Assembly: GCA_001910725.1 (NCBI GenBank)
Contig: MJGA01000035.1
Span: 185,582-249,581 of the forward strand
Length of the DNA stretch: 64,000 nt
Direction of reading: 5' to 3'
DNA from: Phanerodontia chrysosporium
Taxonomy: Eukaryota > Basidiomycota > Agaricomycetes > Polyporales > Phanerochaetaceae
Positions 13,828 to 23,984 of this stretch are shown one piece after another (the first letter of the stretch is position 1; the number at the start of each line of letters is the position of its first letter). Made by a program: the position numbers and the translations under genes. The notes under the pieces are model-generated. The model did no database searches and was not told the DNA's origin. It saw only the letters and a list, made by a program, of their open reading frames with translations.

Positions 13828-16800
13828 ATGATTGACTCCGGTGCGACTTCGTTGTTTATCCACGAGGATTTCTGTAAGCAACACAAGATCCTCACGGTAC
13901 CGCTCAAAAGGGAAATCACACTGTACAACATCGACGGAACTAGGAACGAAGCAGGGTCTATCACGCATCGCGCCAGACTCCAGCTGACTGTCGGTTCATA
14001 CACGTTTAAGGAGGAGTTTCTTGTCACGAACATTGGTCCCGAGAACGTCATCCTCGGACTTCCGTGGCTCAAGAAATGGAATCCGAATATCGACTGGGAA
14101 ACGGGAGATGTCCAGTTTCAGCTCCGCGGCGGAGCTGAGGACACCCCGGTTTTCGGTATCCACCAGATTGACGCCAATCGCTCCGAACGCCGAGAATGGC
14201 TTCGAGCAGGCATTGTTGAGGACTCCAAGGACGAAGTCTGGATTCTCGCCGGCTACACTTACTCGCAAGCGATCGCTGTCGAAGCCAATCGCGAGAAGTA
14301 CGCCAAGACGTTTGAAGAGCTGGTTCCCAAGGAATACCACCGACACAAGAAGGTGTTCTCTGAAGAGGAATCACACCGCCTTCCGAAGCATCAGCCTTGG
14401 GACCACGCGATAGATCTCGTTCCGGACGCCCCGGCCTCGATCAAATCGAAGGTTTATCCCATGTCCCCGATCGAGAATGAAGAACTACAGCGGTTCATCG
14501 ACGACGCACTCGCCAAGGGCTATATCGTCCCCAGCAAGTCTCCGATCGCTTCCCCTGTCTTCTTCATCAAGAAAAAGGACGGCAAGCTCCGGTTCATTCA
14601 AGACTACCGCAAGCTCAACGACATCACTGTGAAGAATCGGTACCCCCTCCCGCTCGCCTCCGACATCATCGGGAAGCTCCAGGGCGCTAAGATCTTCACC
14701 AAGTTCGATGTCCGGTGGGGCTACAACAACGTCCGGATTAAGGAAGGTGACGAGTGGAAAGCCGCCTTTGTCACCAACCGCGGCCTCTTCGAGCCCAGAG
14801 TCATGTACTTCGGTCTGTGCAACAGCCCTGCCACATTCCAGGCCCTCATGAACCACATCTTCGCCGACCTCATCGCTGAGAGCAAGGTCGCAGTTTACCT
14901 CGACGACATTCTCATCTGGTCGAACGATCTCGCTTCGCATCGGAAGATTGTTCACGAAGTCTTGGCACGCCTCGCCAAATACGATCTGTATCTTCGGCCC
15001 GAGAAGTGCGAGTTCGAGCGCTCAGAGATCGAGTATCTTGGGCTCCTCATCAGCGAAGGACAAGTCGGCATGGACCCCGGCAAGGTTAAGGCAGTAGCCG
15101 AGTGGCCGACCCCGAAGAACCTCAAAGACGTACGAGGCTTTGTCGGGTTCGCCAACTTCTATCGCCGTTTCATCAAAGACTTCTCAAAGATCTGCCGCCC
15201 GCTGCATGATCTGACGAAGAAGGATACTCCGTTTAATTGGGGTCCCGCACAGGCAGAAGCCTTCGAGACGCTCAAGCGCGCTTTCACGACTCAGCCCGTG
15301 CTCGCCATGTGGAGCATTGATCGGCCGACTCGCGTCGAGACCGATGCTTCTGGCTACGCCACCGGAGGAGTCATAGCCCAACGCAACCCTGAAGATGGTC
15401 TCTGGCATCCAATCGCGTATCGCTCGCAGACCATGAGCCCCGCCGAGCGGAACTACGAGATCTGGGATCGCGAGATGCTTGCAATCATCGAAGCTCTCAA
15501 GGACTGGCGCCAGTTCCTCGAAGGTCTCCCGGAGCCTTTTGAGATCTGGACCGATCATCAGAATCTCCAGTACTGGAAGACTGCGCAGAATCTCACGCGG
15601 AGACAAGCCCGCTGGGCCTCCTACCTCGCCGAGTACGACTTCCGCATCATCCATCGCCCCGGCAAGACGCATCTCCTCGCTGATCCGCTCTCTCGGCCCT
15701 CCTCGCTGCATGTCTCCGACGAAGAAGACAATCGCTCGCAGGTAGTACTGAAGCCAGAGCTGTTTAAGATAGCCGCCACGGCAGCCTTCGCAAACCCCTC
15801 CCCCCTCGAGAAGCGCATTCGCAACTGCTCCGAAAAGGAGAAGGAAGTCGCAGACGCTCTGCAGATTCTCCGGACCAAGGGGCCCCGCAAGCTGCGCAAC
15901 GGCGTTCTCGAATGGGAAGAGGACAACGGCCTTCTGTACTACCATGGGAAAGTCTATGTGCCGAACAGTGCCGCGCTGCGCAACGACGTCATCAAGTCTT
16001 GCCACGACGCGCCGACTGCCGGACACCCTGGGAAACACACCACCCTTGAGTTGGTCTCTCGGTACTATTGGTGGCCGCGCATCTCCGCCGACGTTAGCCG
16101 CTACGTGCTCGGCTGTGATCAATGTCAACGGTACAAGTCCGCCCCACATCCGAAAGCCACCCTACAACCCCACGATGTCCCTTCAGGGCCCTGGGAGCAC
16201 GTCGGCGTGGATCTCATCACGCAGCTCCCGCGCGACGCCAAGACCAAGAAGGACTCGATCGCGGTCTACGTGGACCACTACTCGGATCAGTGCCACCTTG
16301 TGCCGGTCGACTCGACAATCACCGCAGCCGGGATGGGCGACGTCCACTACACCGACATCTTCCGCCTCCACGGCCTCCCACGCAAGATCTTCTCTGATCG
16401 AGGACCCCAGTTTGCAGCCCAGTACATGCGAGCGCTGTACAAGCGCCTCGGCATCGCTACCGGCCTCACCACGGCGTATCACCCCGAAGGCAACGGCAAG
16501 GTCGAGCGCAAGAACCAGGAAGTCGAGAAATTCCTGCGTCTCTTCGTCTCCCAGCGCCAAGATGACTGGGTCGATTGGCTCCCGATGGCCGAGTTCACCC
16601 TGAACTCACACGTGTCCAGTGCTACCGAGCGCACGCCCTTCGAGATTGTTTACGGCTACACACCGGACTTCACGATCCCGGCCGGCAAACACACCAACGT
16701 TCCCGCCCTCGACGAGCGCCTAGACCGCATGGCTCACGTCCGCAAAGAGGCCGAAGCTGCCCTGCGCCTAACCAAAGCCCGCATGAAAGAAGAGTACGAG

Positions 16801-17385
16801 GCCGCGAAGAAACGTGCCCACTCCTTCAAGGTCGGCGATCAAGTTTGGCTCAGCACGAAGGACCTCAGCATCGATCAGCCCTCGCCCAAGCTCGGCCCCC
16901 GCCAGCTGGGTCCGTTTAAGGTTCTGGAAAAGATCGGCGATCTGGACTATCGGCTCGAGCTCCCGGGCTGGCTGAAAATCCACCCGGTTTTCCATGTCAA
17001 CCGCCTCAGCCCGTGGCACGATCAGGGCGTTGAGAAGCCCCTGCCACCCAAACCTGTCAAGGTTGCCGGCGAAGAGGAATACGTCGTCGAGAAAGTCCTC
17101 GACAGCCGCATATACCGCCGACAACTGCAGTACAAGGTCCGCTGGAAAGGCTACGGTCAAGCCGGCGACACGTGGGAAAAGGCAGACAACCTCAAACATG
17201 CCAAAGCTCTGGTCAACAAATTCCATCGCGAAAATCCGGAAGCGCCCCGCAAACTCGCTGCCACCGCCTTCGAAGCCCTCGCCGCCTCTTTTCGCCCGTT
17301 CGTCACCGAAGTCGACGTCTCCCACCTTTCTGCCTCTGATCGCGCTAAGGCCGATCTCGATTGGGAGGAGGGGCGTCACCTCTAA
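13828..17385 (+). CDS. pol: E3 Pol polyprotein: protease, RT, RNase H, integrase, chromodomain
   Basis: There are 1185 residues from the first methionine, but the frame is open from 13621, so about 69 further N-terminal residues would follow frameshifting. Domains in order: aspartic protease (MIDSGATSLFIHEDF), RT (FIQDYRKLNDITVKNRYPLP, FDVRWGYNNV, YLDDILIW at about 357), RNase H (VETDASGYATGGVI at about 503), integrase zinc finger (HDAPTAGHPGK with CDQCQRYK), core (VDLITQLP, SDRGPQF, TAYHPEGNGKVERKNQ) and C-terminal chromodomain (EYVVEKVLDSRI, YKVRWKGYGQ, DTWEKADNL at about 1085-1140). Chromodomains steer integration toward modified histone tails. It ends without a dUTPase. Confidence 0.96.
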   Translation: MIDSGATSLFIHEDFCKQHKILTVPLKREITLYNIDGTRNEAGSITHRARLQLTVGSYTFKEEFLVTNIGPENVILGLPWLKKWNPNIDWETGDVQFQLRGGAEDTPVFGIHQIDANRSERREWLRAGIVEDSKDEVWILAGYTYSQAIAVEANREKYAKTFEELVPKEYHRHKKVFSEEESHRLPKHQPWDHAIDLVPDAPASIKSKVYPMSPIENEELQRFIDDALAKGYIVPSKSPIASPVFFIKKKDGKLRFIQDYRKLNDITVKNRYPLPLASDIIGKLQGAKIFTKFDVRWGYNNVRIKEGDEWKAAFVTNRGLFEPRVMYFGLCNSPATFQALMNHIFADLIAESKVAVYLDDILIWSNDLASHRKIVHEVLARLAKYDLYLRPEKCEFERSEIEYLGLLISEGQVGMDPGKVKAVAEWPTPKNLKDVRGFVGFANFYRRFIKDFSKICRPLHDLTKKDTPFNWGPAQAEAFETLKRAFTTQPVLAMWSIDRPTRVETDASGYATGGVIAQRNPEDGLWHPIAYRSQTMSPAERNYEIWDREMLAIIEALKDWRQFLEGLPEPFEIWTDHQNLQYWKTAQNLTRRQARWASYLAEYDFRIIHRPGKTHLLADPLSRPSSLHVSDEEDNRSQVVLKPELFKIAATAAFANPSPLEKRIRNCSEKEKEVADALQILRTKGPRKLRNGVLEWEEDNGLLYYHGKVYVPNSAALRNDVIKSCHDAPTAGHPGKHTTLELVSRYYWWPRISADVSRYVLGCDQCQRYKSAPHPKATLQPHDVPSGPWEHVGVDLITQLPRDAKTKKDSIAVYVDHYSDQCHLVPVDSTITAAGMGDVHYTDIFRLHGLPRKIFSDRGPQFAAQYMRALYKRLGIATGLTTAYHPEGNGKVERKNQEVEKFLRLFVSQRQDDWVDWLPMAEFTLNSHVSSATERTPFEIVYGYTPDFTIPAGKHTNVPALDERLDRMAHVRKEAEAALRLTKARMKEEYEAAKKRAHSFKVGDQVWLSTKDLSIDQPSPKLGPRQLGPFKVLEKIGDLDYRLELPGWLKIHPVFHVNRLSPWHDQGVEKPLPPKPVKVAGEEEYVVEKVLDSRIYRRQLQYKVRWKGYGQAGDTWEKADNLKHAKALVNKFHRENPEAPRKLAATAFEALAASFRPFVTEVDVSHLSASDRAKADLDWEEGRHL

Positions 17386-17410
17386 CGACCTCGCGAGGAC
17401 GCTCGGTTTT

Positions 17411-17423
17411 AGGAGGGGGGTAA
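17411..17423 (+). other. E3 polypurine tract
   Basis: aggaggggggtaa lies directly before the 3' LTR, the plus-strand priming site. Confidence 0.75.
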
Positions 17424-18117
17424 TGTCACGGATGTGACGGTGTCGCCCTATTTTTCGCCGATTTTTGGCCATTTTCCTCGATTAATCCAACGGGCGAGCA
17501 GCCCTCGCGCCGTCTGGAGTCCTAGCCGCCCACACTCAGCGCCTGGCCACTCAGCGCCAGCGCTCTGATGGCGCATCACCCCTAGACGCCAGCGCATCCC
17601 GCTGCGCGCTCAGACACTGCCCGGATCACCGGTCTGCCTTGCAACCGGTTCCCCGGATCGCCGAGGAGGCACTGTCATCCCCGATGACTCCCCTCGCCGA
17701 GACACGCCGAGCTGATCAGCCTGATGACACAGCCTCGGCCCGACGCAGCCTCGAAACACTGCCAGCTGACACAGCCTCGTGACATAGCCCCCGCACAGCC
17801 TCGCCGCACAGCCCGCGTCACAGCCTCGCTGGCTATGCTGAGCACTGCCCATCAGCTTAGGTAATCGTACAGCCTGCCCTGAACTCCTGTAGTATATATA
17901 GGTAGCACCTCTCGCTCCTGTCCGTCATCTCGACCTCTTGGTCAATACGGACAGGTAAGCCCCCGCTTGTATAGTAGAATAGTCTGCTAATGTTATCTTG
18001 GTCAATACGGACAGCTGAAGAAGTTGTGCGTCGCTGCGTGACTCGCTCCGCCGCGCCTTGTCGTCGACCTCCCCACTTGCCCTCCCTCGTGAAGCGTTGA
18101 GCCCTAGCTCCGCGACA
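17424..18117 (+). repeat. E3 3' LTR (694 bp)
   Basis: It appears identical to 10414-11107 (offset 7010) and is followed by the duplication gacct. Confidence 0.96.
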
Positions 18118-18507
18118 GACCTCTTCTTGAGACAGGTACTGAGGGGGGCCCAGGCGACTCAGGAGTGAGGGAGCCGGATTCGAAATCCGGTCCTCGAGAC
18201 GCTTGCGCGCCTTCATCTCCATGATGAGCCTGGAGGCCTGTTCGAGCGCCCAAAGGCGTTCCTCGAACTCCTCGTTGATGCAATCCTGCTCGGCCTTCGG
18301 GACGGGGCGGGTGACGGTGCGACGGTTACGCTCGCGCTGGAGGAGATACTTCTCGCGCTGTTTGGGGCGCTCGATCTCGGCCAGCTTCTCCTTGACCTCC
18401 TCGTAGACCTTTTCCTGGGTCTCCTTGCGAAGCGAGATACGCTCGGCAAGTGAGGGGTAGGGGGCGGCGGCGTTGCGGGCAATGATGGTCTTGTTGTAGA
18501 ACTTCAT
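18118..18507 (-). pseudogene. E2 extra pre-gag ORF, N-terminal half (split by E3)
   Basis: It starts MKFYNKTIIARNAAAPYPSL at 18507 and stays open to the E3 junction, where the frame continues at 10413. It is Lys/Arg/Glu-rich and probably helical, with the motif RLEDRISNPAPSLLSRL matching the corresponding stretch of E1. Translation past 18118 would run into the E3 LTR. Confidence 0.7.
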
Positions 18508-19343
18508 CTGTGTGATAACATAATCAACCAGCGTCCTTTTACAGGTACGACTTATGGGAAGGAAAAGTGCTCAGAAAATGAGGGTTACCAGCCCTCTCTT
18601 GCTGCGGTTCGAATCTTGATGCGCGCGTATTCGTGGGTAGAGTCGTTTACGGCATGCCATTATCTCTCTGCACATGCGCGATGGGGGAGTTTCAGATCTC
18701 AGTCGGGTTTCCACACCCGCTGCAAATGGTTTGTCGTGCCTTACGGCTACGATCTCCACGGACTTCCTAGATGCTAGCGTCTTATCGCTTGTCATCCAGT
18801 ACTGGGGATGCGGCCACCTTGCGGTGTACTCAACACCCCACGCATCGCGTGGCCACTTACGCCTGTGGATCGGCAAGAAGATTCCCATGCTGTATTGCAC
18901 AGCCCGCCCACGTGGTCGCACTCCTGGCGCCACGTGTCCAACGGTGGGTCTCAACGTGTCAAGCCCCTTGTCAGGTGGCCCAACATATCCCCCAGATCCC
19001 AAGTCGTTTAGGTCTCCGGACAGGCCGAGCACAGCATCGCCTATTACAGGTCAATGTGCGCTTCGAACCCGCCAACACAAACATCACTCGCGATAATTCG
19101 ACGAGTAATGCCCATGCGACCCCCTGGCCGACGACGTACAGCCCCCTTTTACAGGTGGACCTCAGTCGTCAGCCCCACGAATGATAACTACCCCTATTAC
19201 AGGTGGTAGCCGCGCATCGAAGAAACGAACCTGCGAATGCAAGATTATAAGTGGTAAAAGGTGCCGACGTCGCCGGCAACGACGTCGAGCACGCTGCGCA
19301 CGACGATCAAGCCCTTAAGGCCGACGTCGACGCGAAGGGGTAT
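18508..19343 (-). other. E2 untranslated leader
   Basis: About 840 bases between the priming site and the extra ORF, with no convincing frame. It holds four copies of a short motif reading ACCTGTAAWAGG on the transcript strand (near 18535, 19040, 19146, 19192) and a 23-bp block at about 18852-18874 shared with the E1 leader, which includes a GTAAGT donor-like hexamer. Confidence 0.5.
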
Positions 19344-19354
19344 AGCATCATCTA
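19344..19354 (-). promoter_or_regulatory. E2 self-priming primer-binding site
   Basis: The minus strand reads tagatgatgct two bases after the LTR end. It is perfectly complementary over 11 bases to agcatcatcta in the LTR (19451-19441), about 30 bases after the TATA box at about 19478-19487. Confidence 0.75.
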
Positions 19355-19356
19355 AA

Positions 19357-19882
19357 TGTCAAAGTAAACCCCGCTACTTACCTTAGTAGCTTTGGTGGGG
19401 TAAGACTTGACTGCGAGAGTGAAGTGTGTGGTAGACGAGGTAGATGATGCTGGGGACTTAAGCCCAGCAGAGCCCGGTATATATACATGAAGGGGAGGAC
19501 CCCTGGTACTACCCGAGACCCTTGATACTGCCCATCACATGCGCGATGGCGTGATGATGGTGCGATACTTGCCAAGACACTCCGGGCTCGGCGAAGTCTA
19601 AAGCCGAGTACCGGATGTGTCCGGAACCTTCTACGCTATTCTAGAATACACTACCCGGACCCTGGGTCCGGCTACCTACTATACCCTTGTACCGGAGCGT
19701 CTACATCATAGATAAGATAAAGATAAGATCCTCACATGACTCTGAGTCCTTTCCCAGCACGTGACCAACACGTGACCGCGTTCTGACGCGTGCCTGTCCT
19801 AACCCTAGTCCTTAACCCTAACCCCTAGCGCCGACTAGGCGTTTACGAGAATAAAACCGTAGGGAATTAGAAAACTGTGACA
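19357..19882 (-). repeat. E2 5' LTR (526 bp)
   Basis: TGTCACAG at 19882 to TTTGACA at 19357, followed outside by ggtct (19883-19887). It carries the same TATA, triple GATAAG (19710-19729), paired CACGTG and telomere-like CCCTAA runs (19797-19828) as the 3' copy. Confidence 0.93.
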
Positions 19883-22094
19883 GGTCTGCGCTCGGCATGG
19901 TTTCGTCTTACCCAATGGCGTCGGCGACCTGCAGAAGGGAGAGCGGTGCGTGCACCATTGTCACTTTTCGAGTGAAATGGGTACTGACTTGGCTGACAGT
20001 CAATGTAACATTAACTATGTCATGGCATCCGCGCTCGCCCTACAGGCTTGTGGCATCCCCCTTGTCCTGTCATATGACATTGTCTGTCAATGGCTTCGGA
20101 ACCGCGAACGCCGATGGATGGCAGACGCCTTCCCCACCCATCTACGCATCGAGCTCCCGGACGGAGAGGTTCGATATGCGATACCCAAGTACCACTTCAA
20201 CGGGTACAAGCAGGAAGGCCATAACCAGTACTCGTTGAACCTCCGCACGGGGTCCTGTCGTACGGATGGCGAAGAGATCGAGCGCGGGTGGTTCCGACAC
20301 GAAGGTACAGCCACGAGCACGCGCGAAATGGGGCCCGGATCGCGTCACGACACTTTGGAAGACCATTTCCAGTACTCAAATCACCAGAAGTATGTCGGCA
20401 TGGGCGAGTCATTTAACTATCATATTGCAATCGGTAAGATAACAATGAACTCCAGGTCTGATGCTTCTGCGCCGCCACAAGAAAGCTCGTCAGGACAAGA
20501 TCAAATTCAAGAAACTGTTCGACGACTTCTCAGAGGGGCTTGAGGGCGAGCATGTCAAGCAATGGGTGGCCGAGGCAGACGCCTGGGACGCAGATGTCAC
20601 TCGGCCTGACCCTTACTTTGTCCCGCCTTCAGGTCCGCAATATTCTATGGATACTGTCGAGCAGATTGCTGACTGCCCTCGATAGGTCTTACGGAGACTG
20701 ACATTCGTCTCCGGCTGGCAGAAGAGGATGATAAGGACGCAGCGCGTGGGAAAATGACTCTACACAATGTCACCCCCGCAAGCATGCTGTGCGAAATGCT
20801 CGATATCGAAGAACAACAGTACGTGGCCGCCAGATGCAATTTCAAGCGGCGGATGCTAATGCTCGCCTTGTCAGGCGACGGTTTCGCCTCAAGTACCCCC
20901 GAGGCGCCGGTGGCAGTCCCCAGCATAGTGCCGAGGTTCTGGAGAAGCGGGCCGCCCTTCGTCGTCGGCTGAACGCCCTACGGTTGGTACAAGCAGTGTA
21001 CATGCCTCCGGTCGGCGTTCTACTCGCGAAGTATCAGCTCGAGCGACGTTCAGAGGACACCGGCGCAGTGGCGAACCCCGCACCGCACGGGAGGCAGCGC
21101 CGTCTTATCCGAGACGAGTACGATGAGCTTTGCGACCCCGTGGAAGAGCAGCCGTTGTTCTTCCCCTCGGCTTTGTCACCCGAATCGCGCCAAGCCTGCA
21201 CCGATAACGTCGAAGAGCTGGAGGTCCGCCTGCGTAAAGGTCAGCTGCGCGACGCGCTCGACAAACTACGCATCCAGCTGCACATCAAGGCCAGTCTCGT
21301 CACGTTCAAACAGCGGAATATTCGTCACCAGGGCATGCTCACTAGGGCGATGAAGCAGCTAGATAATAACGAAGGGAAAATCAAATTCTTCGCGGAGAAG
21401 TACCGTGTCGCGCACGCGGCGAAGCTGTCTCTGAGTGGTCCGGGCGAATGGCAGCGCGAGTGGCGTCCTTTGCTGCTCAAGGATGTACGGTGCATGCGAG
21501 AAGCCGAACCTCTCCCCCCTTCAAGTAGTGGCGCAGTGCACGAGCCGTCCGAGGGGAGGCGAACGGTGTCCTGGATTTGGCAGTCGGCCAATCGACTCTC
21601 GGAATGGGAGTCTGCGGGTTCTCTGAAAGGCATGGCTGAAGGTGCGACAGTAATGGAACATTATATTGATTAGGAGCTGACCGTCTGTCCCAGTACTTAA
21701 AAGTGAATACCTGAGGTCTCGCGCACGTCACCTGCGCTTCGAAGAAGAAGATACGCAACTCGGCAAAGAGAAGCGGCGAGTTCTCGTCTCGCTTGAGCAA
21801 GACGCGACTGACTGGGATGCTCAGCGCTTAGCCGCGCGAGACATCTACACAGACGTCACGATCCAGCAGGGAGCTGAGGCATACGCTGCCAGGCAGGCTG
21901 CCTACCGTCGTGGACTCAAGTTGAAGTTCCAAAACATGTGGTCGCACGGAGACACGCCTGCCGCGACAGAAGACGAGGGCAAGGAGCACGATGACGGTGA
22001 CTCCGCCGTATTGATCTCGTACGTCGCGGCAAACGGAGACGACAACGAAGATTCTAACGATGAAGAGGGTTCGGATTGGTCAGACGATGAGTAG
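19883..22094 (+). CDS. KDZ-superfamily transposase, 3' portion, interrupted upstream by E2 and E1
   Basis: The reading begins in the CARHGFVLPNGVGDLQKGE block and runs through five exons to TAG at 22092-22094. Hallmarks are SYDIVCQWLRNRE, the zinc/catalytic region PKYHFNGYKQEGHN...NLRTGSC, RTDGEEIERGW and STREMGPGSRHDTLEDHF, then C-terminal helical segments ending in an acidic tail. Introns inferred from frame and splice sites are 20404-20455 (GC-AG), 20633-20685, 20819-20874 and 21642-21693, all 52-56 nt. With these removed the frame is continuous, so this half was intact when E2 inserted. The N-terminal half (CxC-like domain) must lie left of the window. Confidence 0.85.
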
Positions 22095-23984
22095 ATGTAG
22101 TGTAGCATGTATAATGTAGTGATAGGTCACGGAATATGTGCGATTATGTCCGTTCAACACTCGGCCTGAGATGCTTGTGGGACTTAGGAAATTCACACTC
22201 GGCAGGTCACGTGACCTTAACCTTTTCGTTGTGCTTAGCAACATCCGCGCACACGTCAACCTGCAAGCACCGTCTGCGAGTACAAGCACAAGCACTACTG
22301 AACAAGTATCATTTTGTACAATTATTCTGAGGTTTTGGCCCATTTTTAGCGCTTTTAGTGATCCCTTCCTTGGGCAAGATCGAGGGCAGCCTACGGTACG
22401 TCGGACGCGCTTACAGACCATATACGAACGTTTGGGAAGCACGGAAGAGCACGCACAATTTTCCTCCATTTTATAACGCATTTCCTTCGTGATGTCGGAA
22501 TATTTCCGGTCTTTTTCTGGAATTCTGTGTTTGCTGCTCTCTCGAGAACGTGGACACCGTCATCTAGTGCTGGACCTGTGTGAAAACATGACAGTACATG
22601 CATATAGGGTATAGATGTCATCCTAATATTTTCCTGAATTTCCGAGTATTATCCAGCTAATTATTGCGAACTATGTAGAGGTTTTATATCGAGCTTGCAG
22701 GCGGAACAAATGTTGTTTCAGGTGTGTACACAGCAGTCCAAGGCTGTGATATATTTCGGTCTTTTCCTGAATATATTTTGTCATTTTCAGCGATTTTCCC
22801 AGGAATTTCGAAGGTCAGCGGGCGGGAGGCGGGAGGAGGCGCGTGGAAGCGCGGAGCGGAGGGCGGGAGACCCTTACGGCGCCTGTTATGTGTTATTTCG
22901 GGCTTATGTTTTGATGGAATAGCGAACGGGGTGCTCAGAGATGGCATCCTCGTGGCCCAGCATTATTTTCGCGTTTTTCCACGATTTTCAGGCCATTTCT
23001 GGCCCGCCCCCATGCATATTTTGAATCTCCCGACCGCCCTGGTGCCGTTTTTAGACGTCCCGGACGTGCCGGGAAAGGCCGAAGGCCCGCCCAAGGCCTA
23101 TCTTGGCCCAACTGCGTTGCAGGCCCAGTTCCTAGTAGGTGATGTATCAGCCCGTGTAGCGGTTTCAGGCGGGTGATAGATCAAACCTGGGCTAAGGCCT
23201 CTGTCAGAGGGTTGAAACTTGCGGTACGCCTTGGCTATGATAAATTTGTTCCTGTTACCAAGGGGATTCACCGCGCAAATTGCCACCAGTCGTCTGACGG
23301 TTCGTTGGGGCAGGCCCGTTACATTCTGAATGCCTGTTGACTAATGCTTGGTGTGCTATCCACGGGCATACGGATCCTGTGTGCGCAGGCCCACCGATCA
23401 CATCCTTCATCCAGAGGCTGTGCGTACAGGTGAGTCTTCCGCCAGGTCTCTGACCGGGAGTACGCATACGTCCTCTTACGATCCTTGATGGTAGTTCACA
23501 CGCTCAGCTCCAATCTGGGAGCGAGGCTGTCAAAAATGCTATCACGTCGTGCTAGACTGTGTTCGAGAAGCAGTGCCACCGCCAGTCCTCCCGCTGACGC
23601 TCCGGGCGTCACATTCCCACATAATCCCATCCATCGCATGACTGCTCACCGGCACCCCTTGTCCGAGCTCTGCACCATGGCGGCAACTGCGTACTGTAGC
23701 CAAGGTGGGTATCGTGTTCGCCCACGTGCATCCAAATGAGCAATCAACACTACCTTTGGATGCGCACAGCCATTGTATTCTCGGATTATGCATCATCTTC
23801 TCTGCCTCAGCCAGGTTGCCATTAATCTGCAAGGGCAGCGGAGCAATGCGATGCGCCCCCGGTGGTGTCGGACAAGCCCTGGAGCTGCCGTCGCGTGCTG
23901 ATGGCATCTCACGAGCTTATATGTATGCTCGCTACCCCTGCCGTAGAGTGGAATATTCCCACTTTCGCTTCGCCTGCATCCGAT
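22095..23984. other. Non-coding stretch with imperfect T-rich repeats
   Basis: No convincing gene. Five imperfect pyrimidine-rich blocks, with variants of TTTTCnnGAATnT and cattttcagcgattttcc, occur near 22322-22372, 22494-22535, 22618-22655, 22745-22815 and 22960-23015. They may be subterminal repeats of the KDZ element. The KDZ terminal inverted repeat cannot be identified because its left end is outside the window. From 23200 on I see only short frames. Confidence 0.35.

Larger units (their letters stand above)
10414..18117 (+). mobile_element. Element E3: complete, very young Ty3/gypsy chromovirus
   Basis: The 7704-bp element sits on the plus strand inside the extra ORF of E2 and is flanked by gacct at 10409-10413 and 18118-18122. 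Its two 694-bp LTRs look identical base for base, so insertion is recent. It holds a self-priming site, extra ORF, gag, frameshift signal and pol with protease, RT, RNase H, integrase and chromodomain, then a polypurine tract. All coding frames are open, so it may be an active copy. Confidence 0.96.
3598..19882 (-). mobile_element. Element E2: Ty3/gypsy chromovirus with dUTPase, split by E3
   Basis: The element is bounded by LTRs at 3598-4122 and 19357-19882 and flanked by the 5-bp duplication ggtct (3593-3597 and 19883-19887). Order on the minus strand: 5' LTR, self-priming site, long leader, extra ORF (split by E3 at the gacct duplication), gag, frameshift site, then pol with protease, RT, RNase H, integrase, chromodomain and dUTPase, then the polypurine tract and 3' LTR. 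Without E3 it is about 8.6 kb. The LTRs differ at about eight positions plus one indel, so this insertion is older than E3. Pol has one in-frame TGA, but the copy otherwise looks nearly intact. Confidence 0.93.

Noticed and set aside
15184..16149. 321-codon minus-strand ORF opposite E3 pol
   Set aside because: Shadow of the well-supported pol frame in GC-rich codons; no motif.
20434..20455. A 22-nt GT-AG micro-intron in the KDZ gene
   Set aside because: Too short for fungi, and the retained upstream bases break the family motif; the 52-nt GC-AG model fits better.
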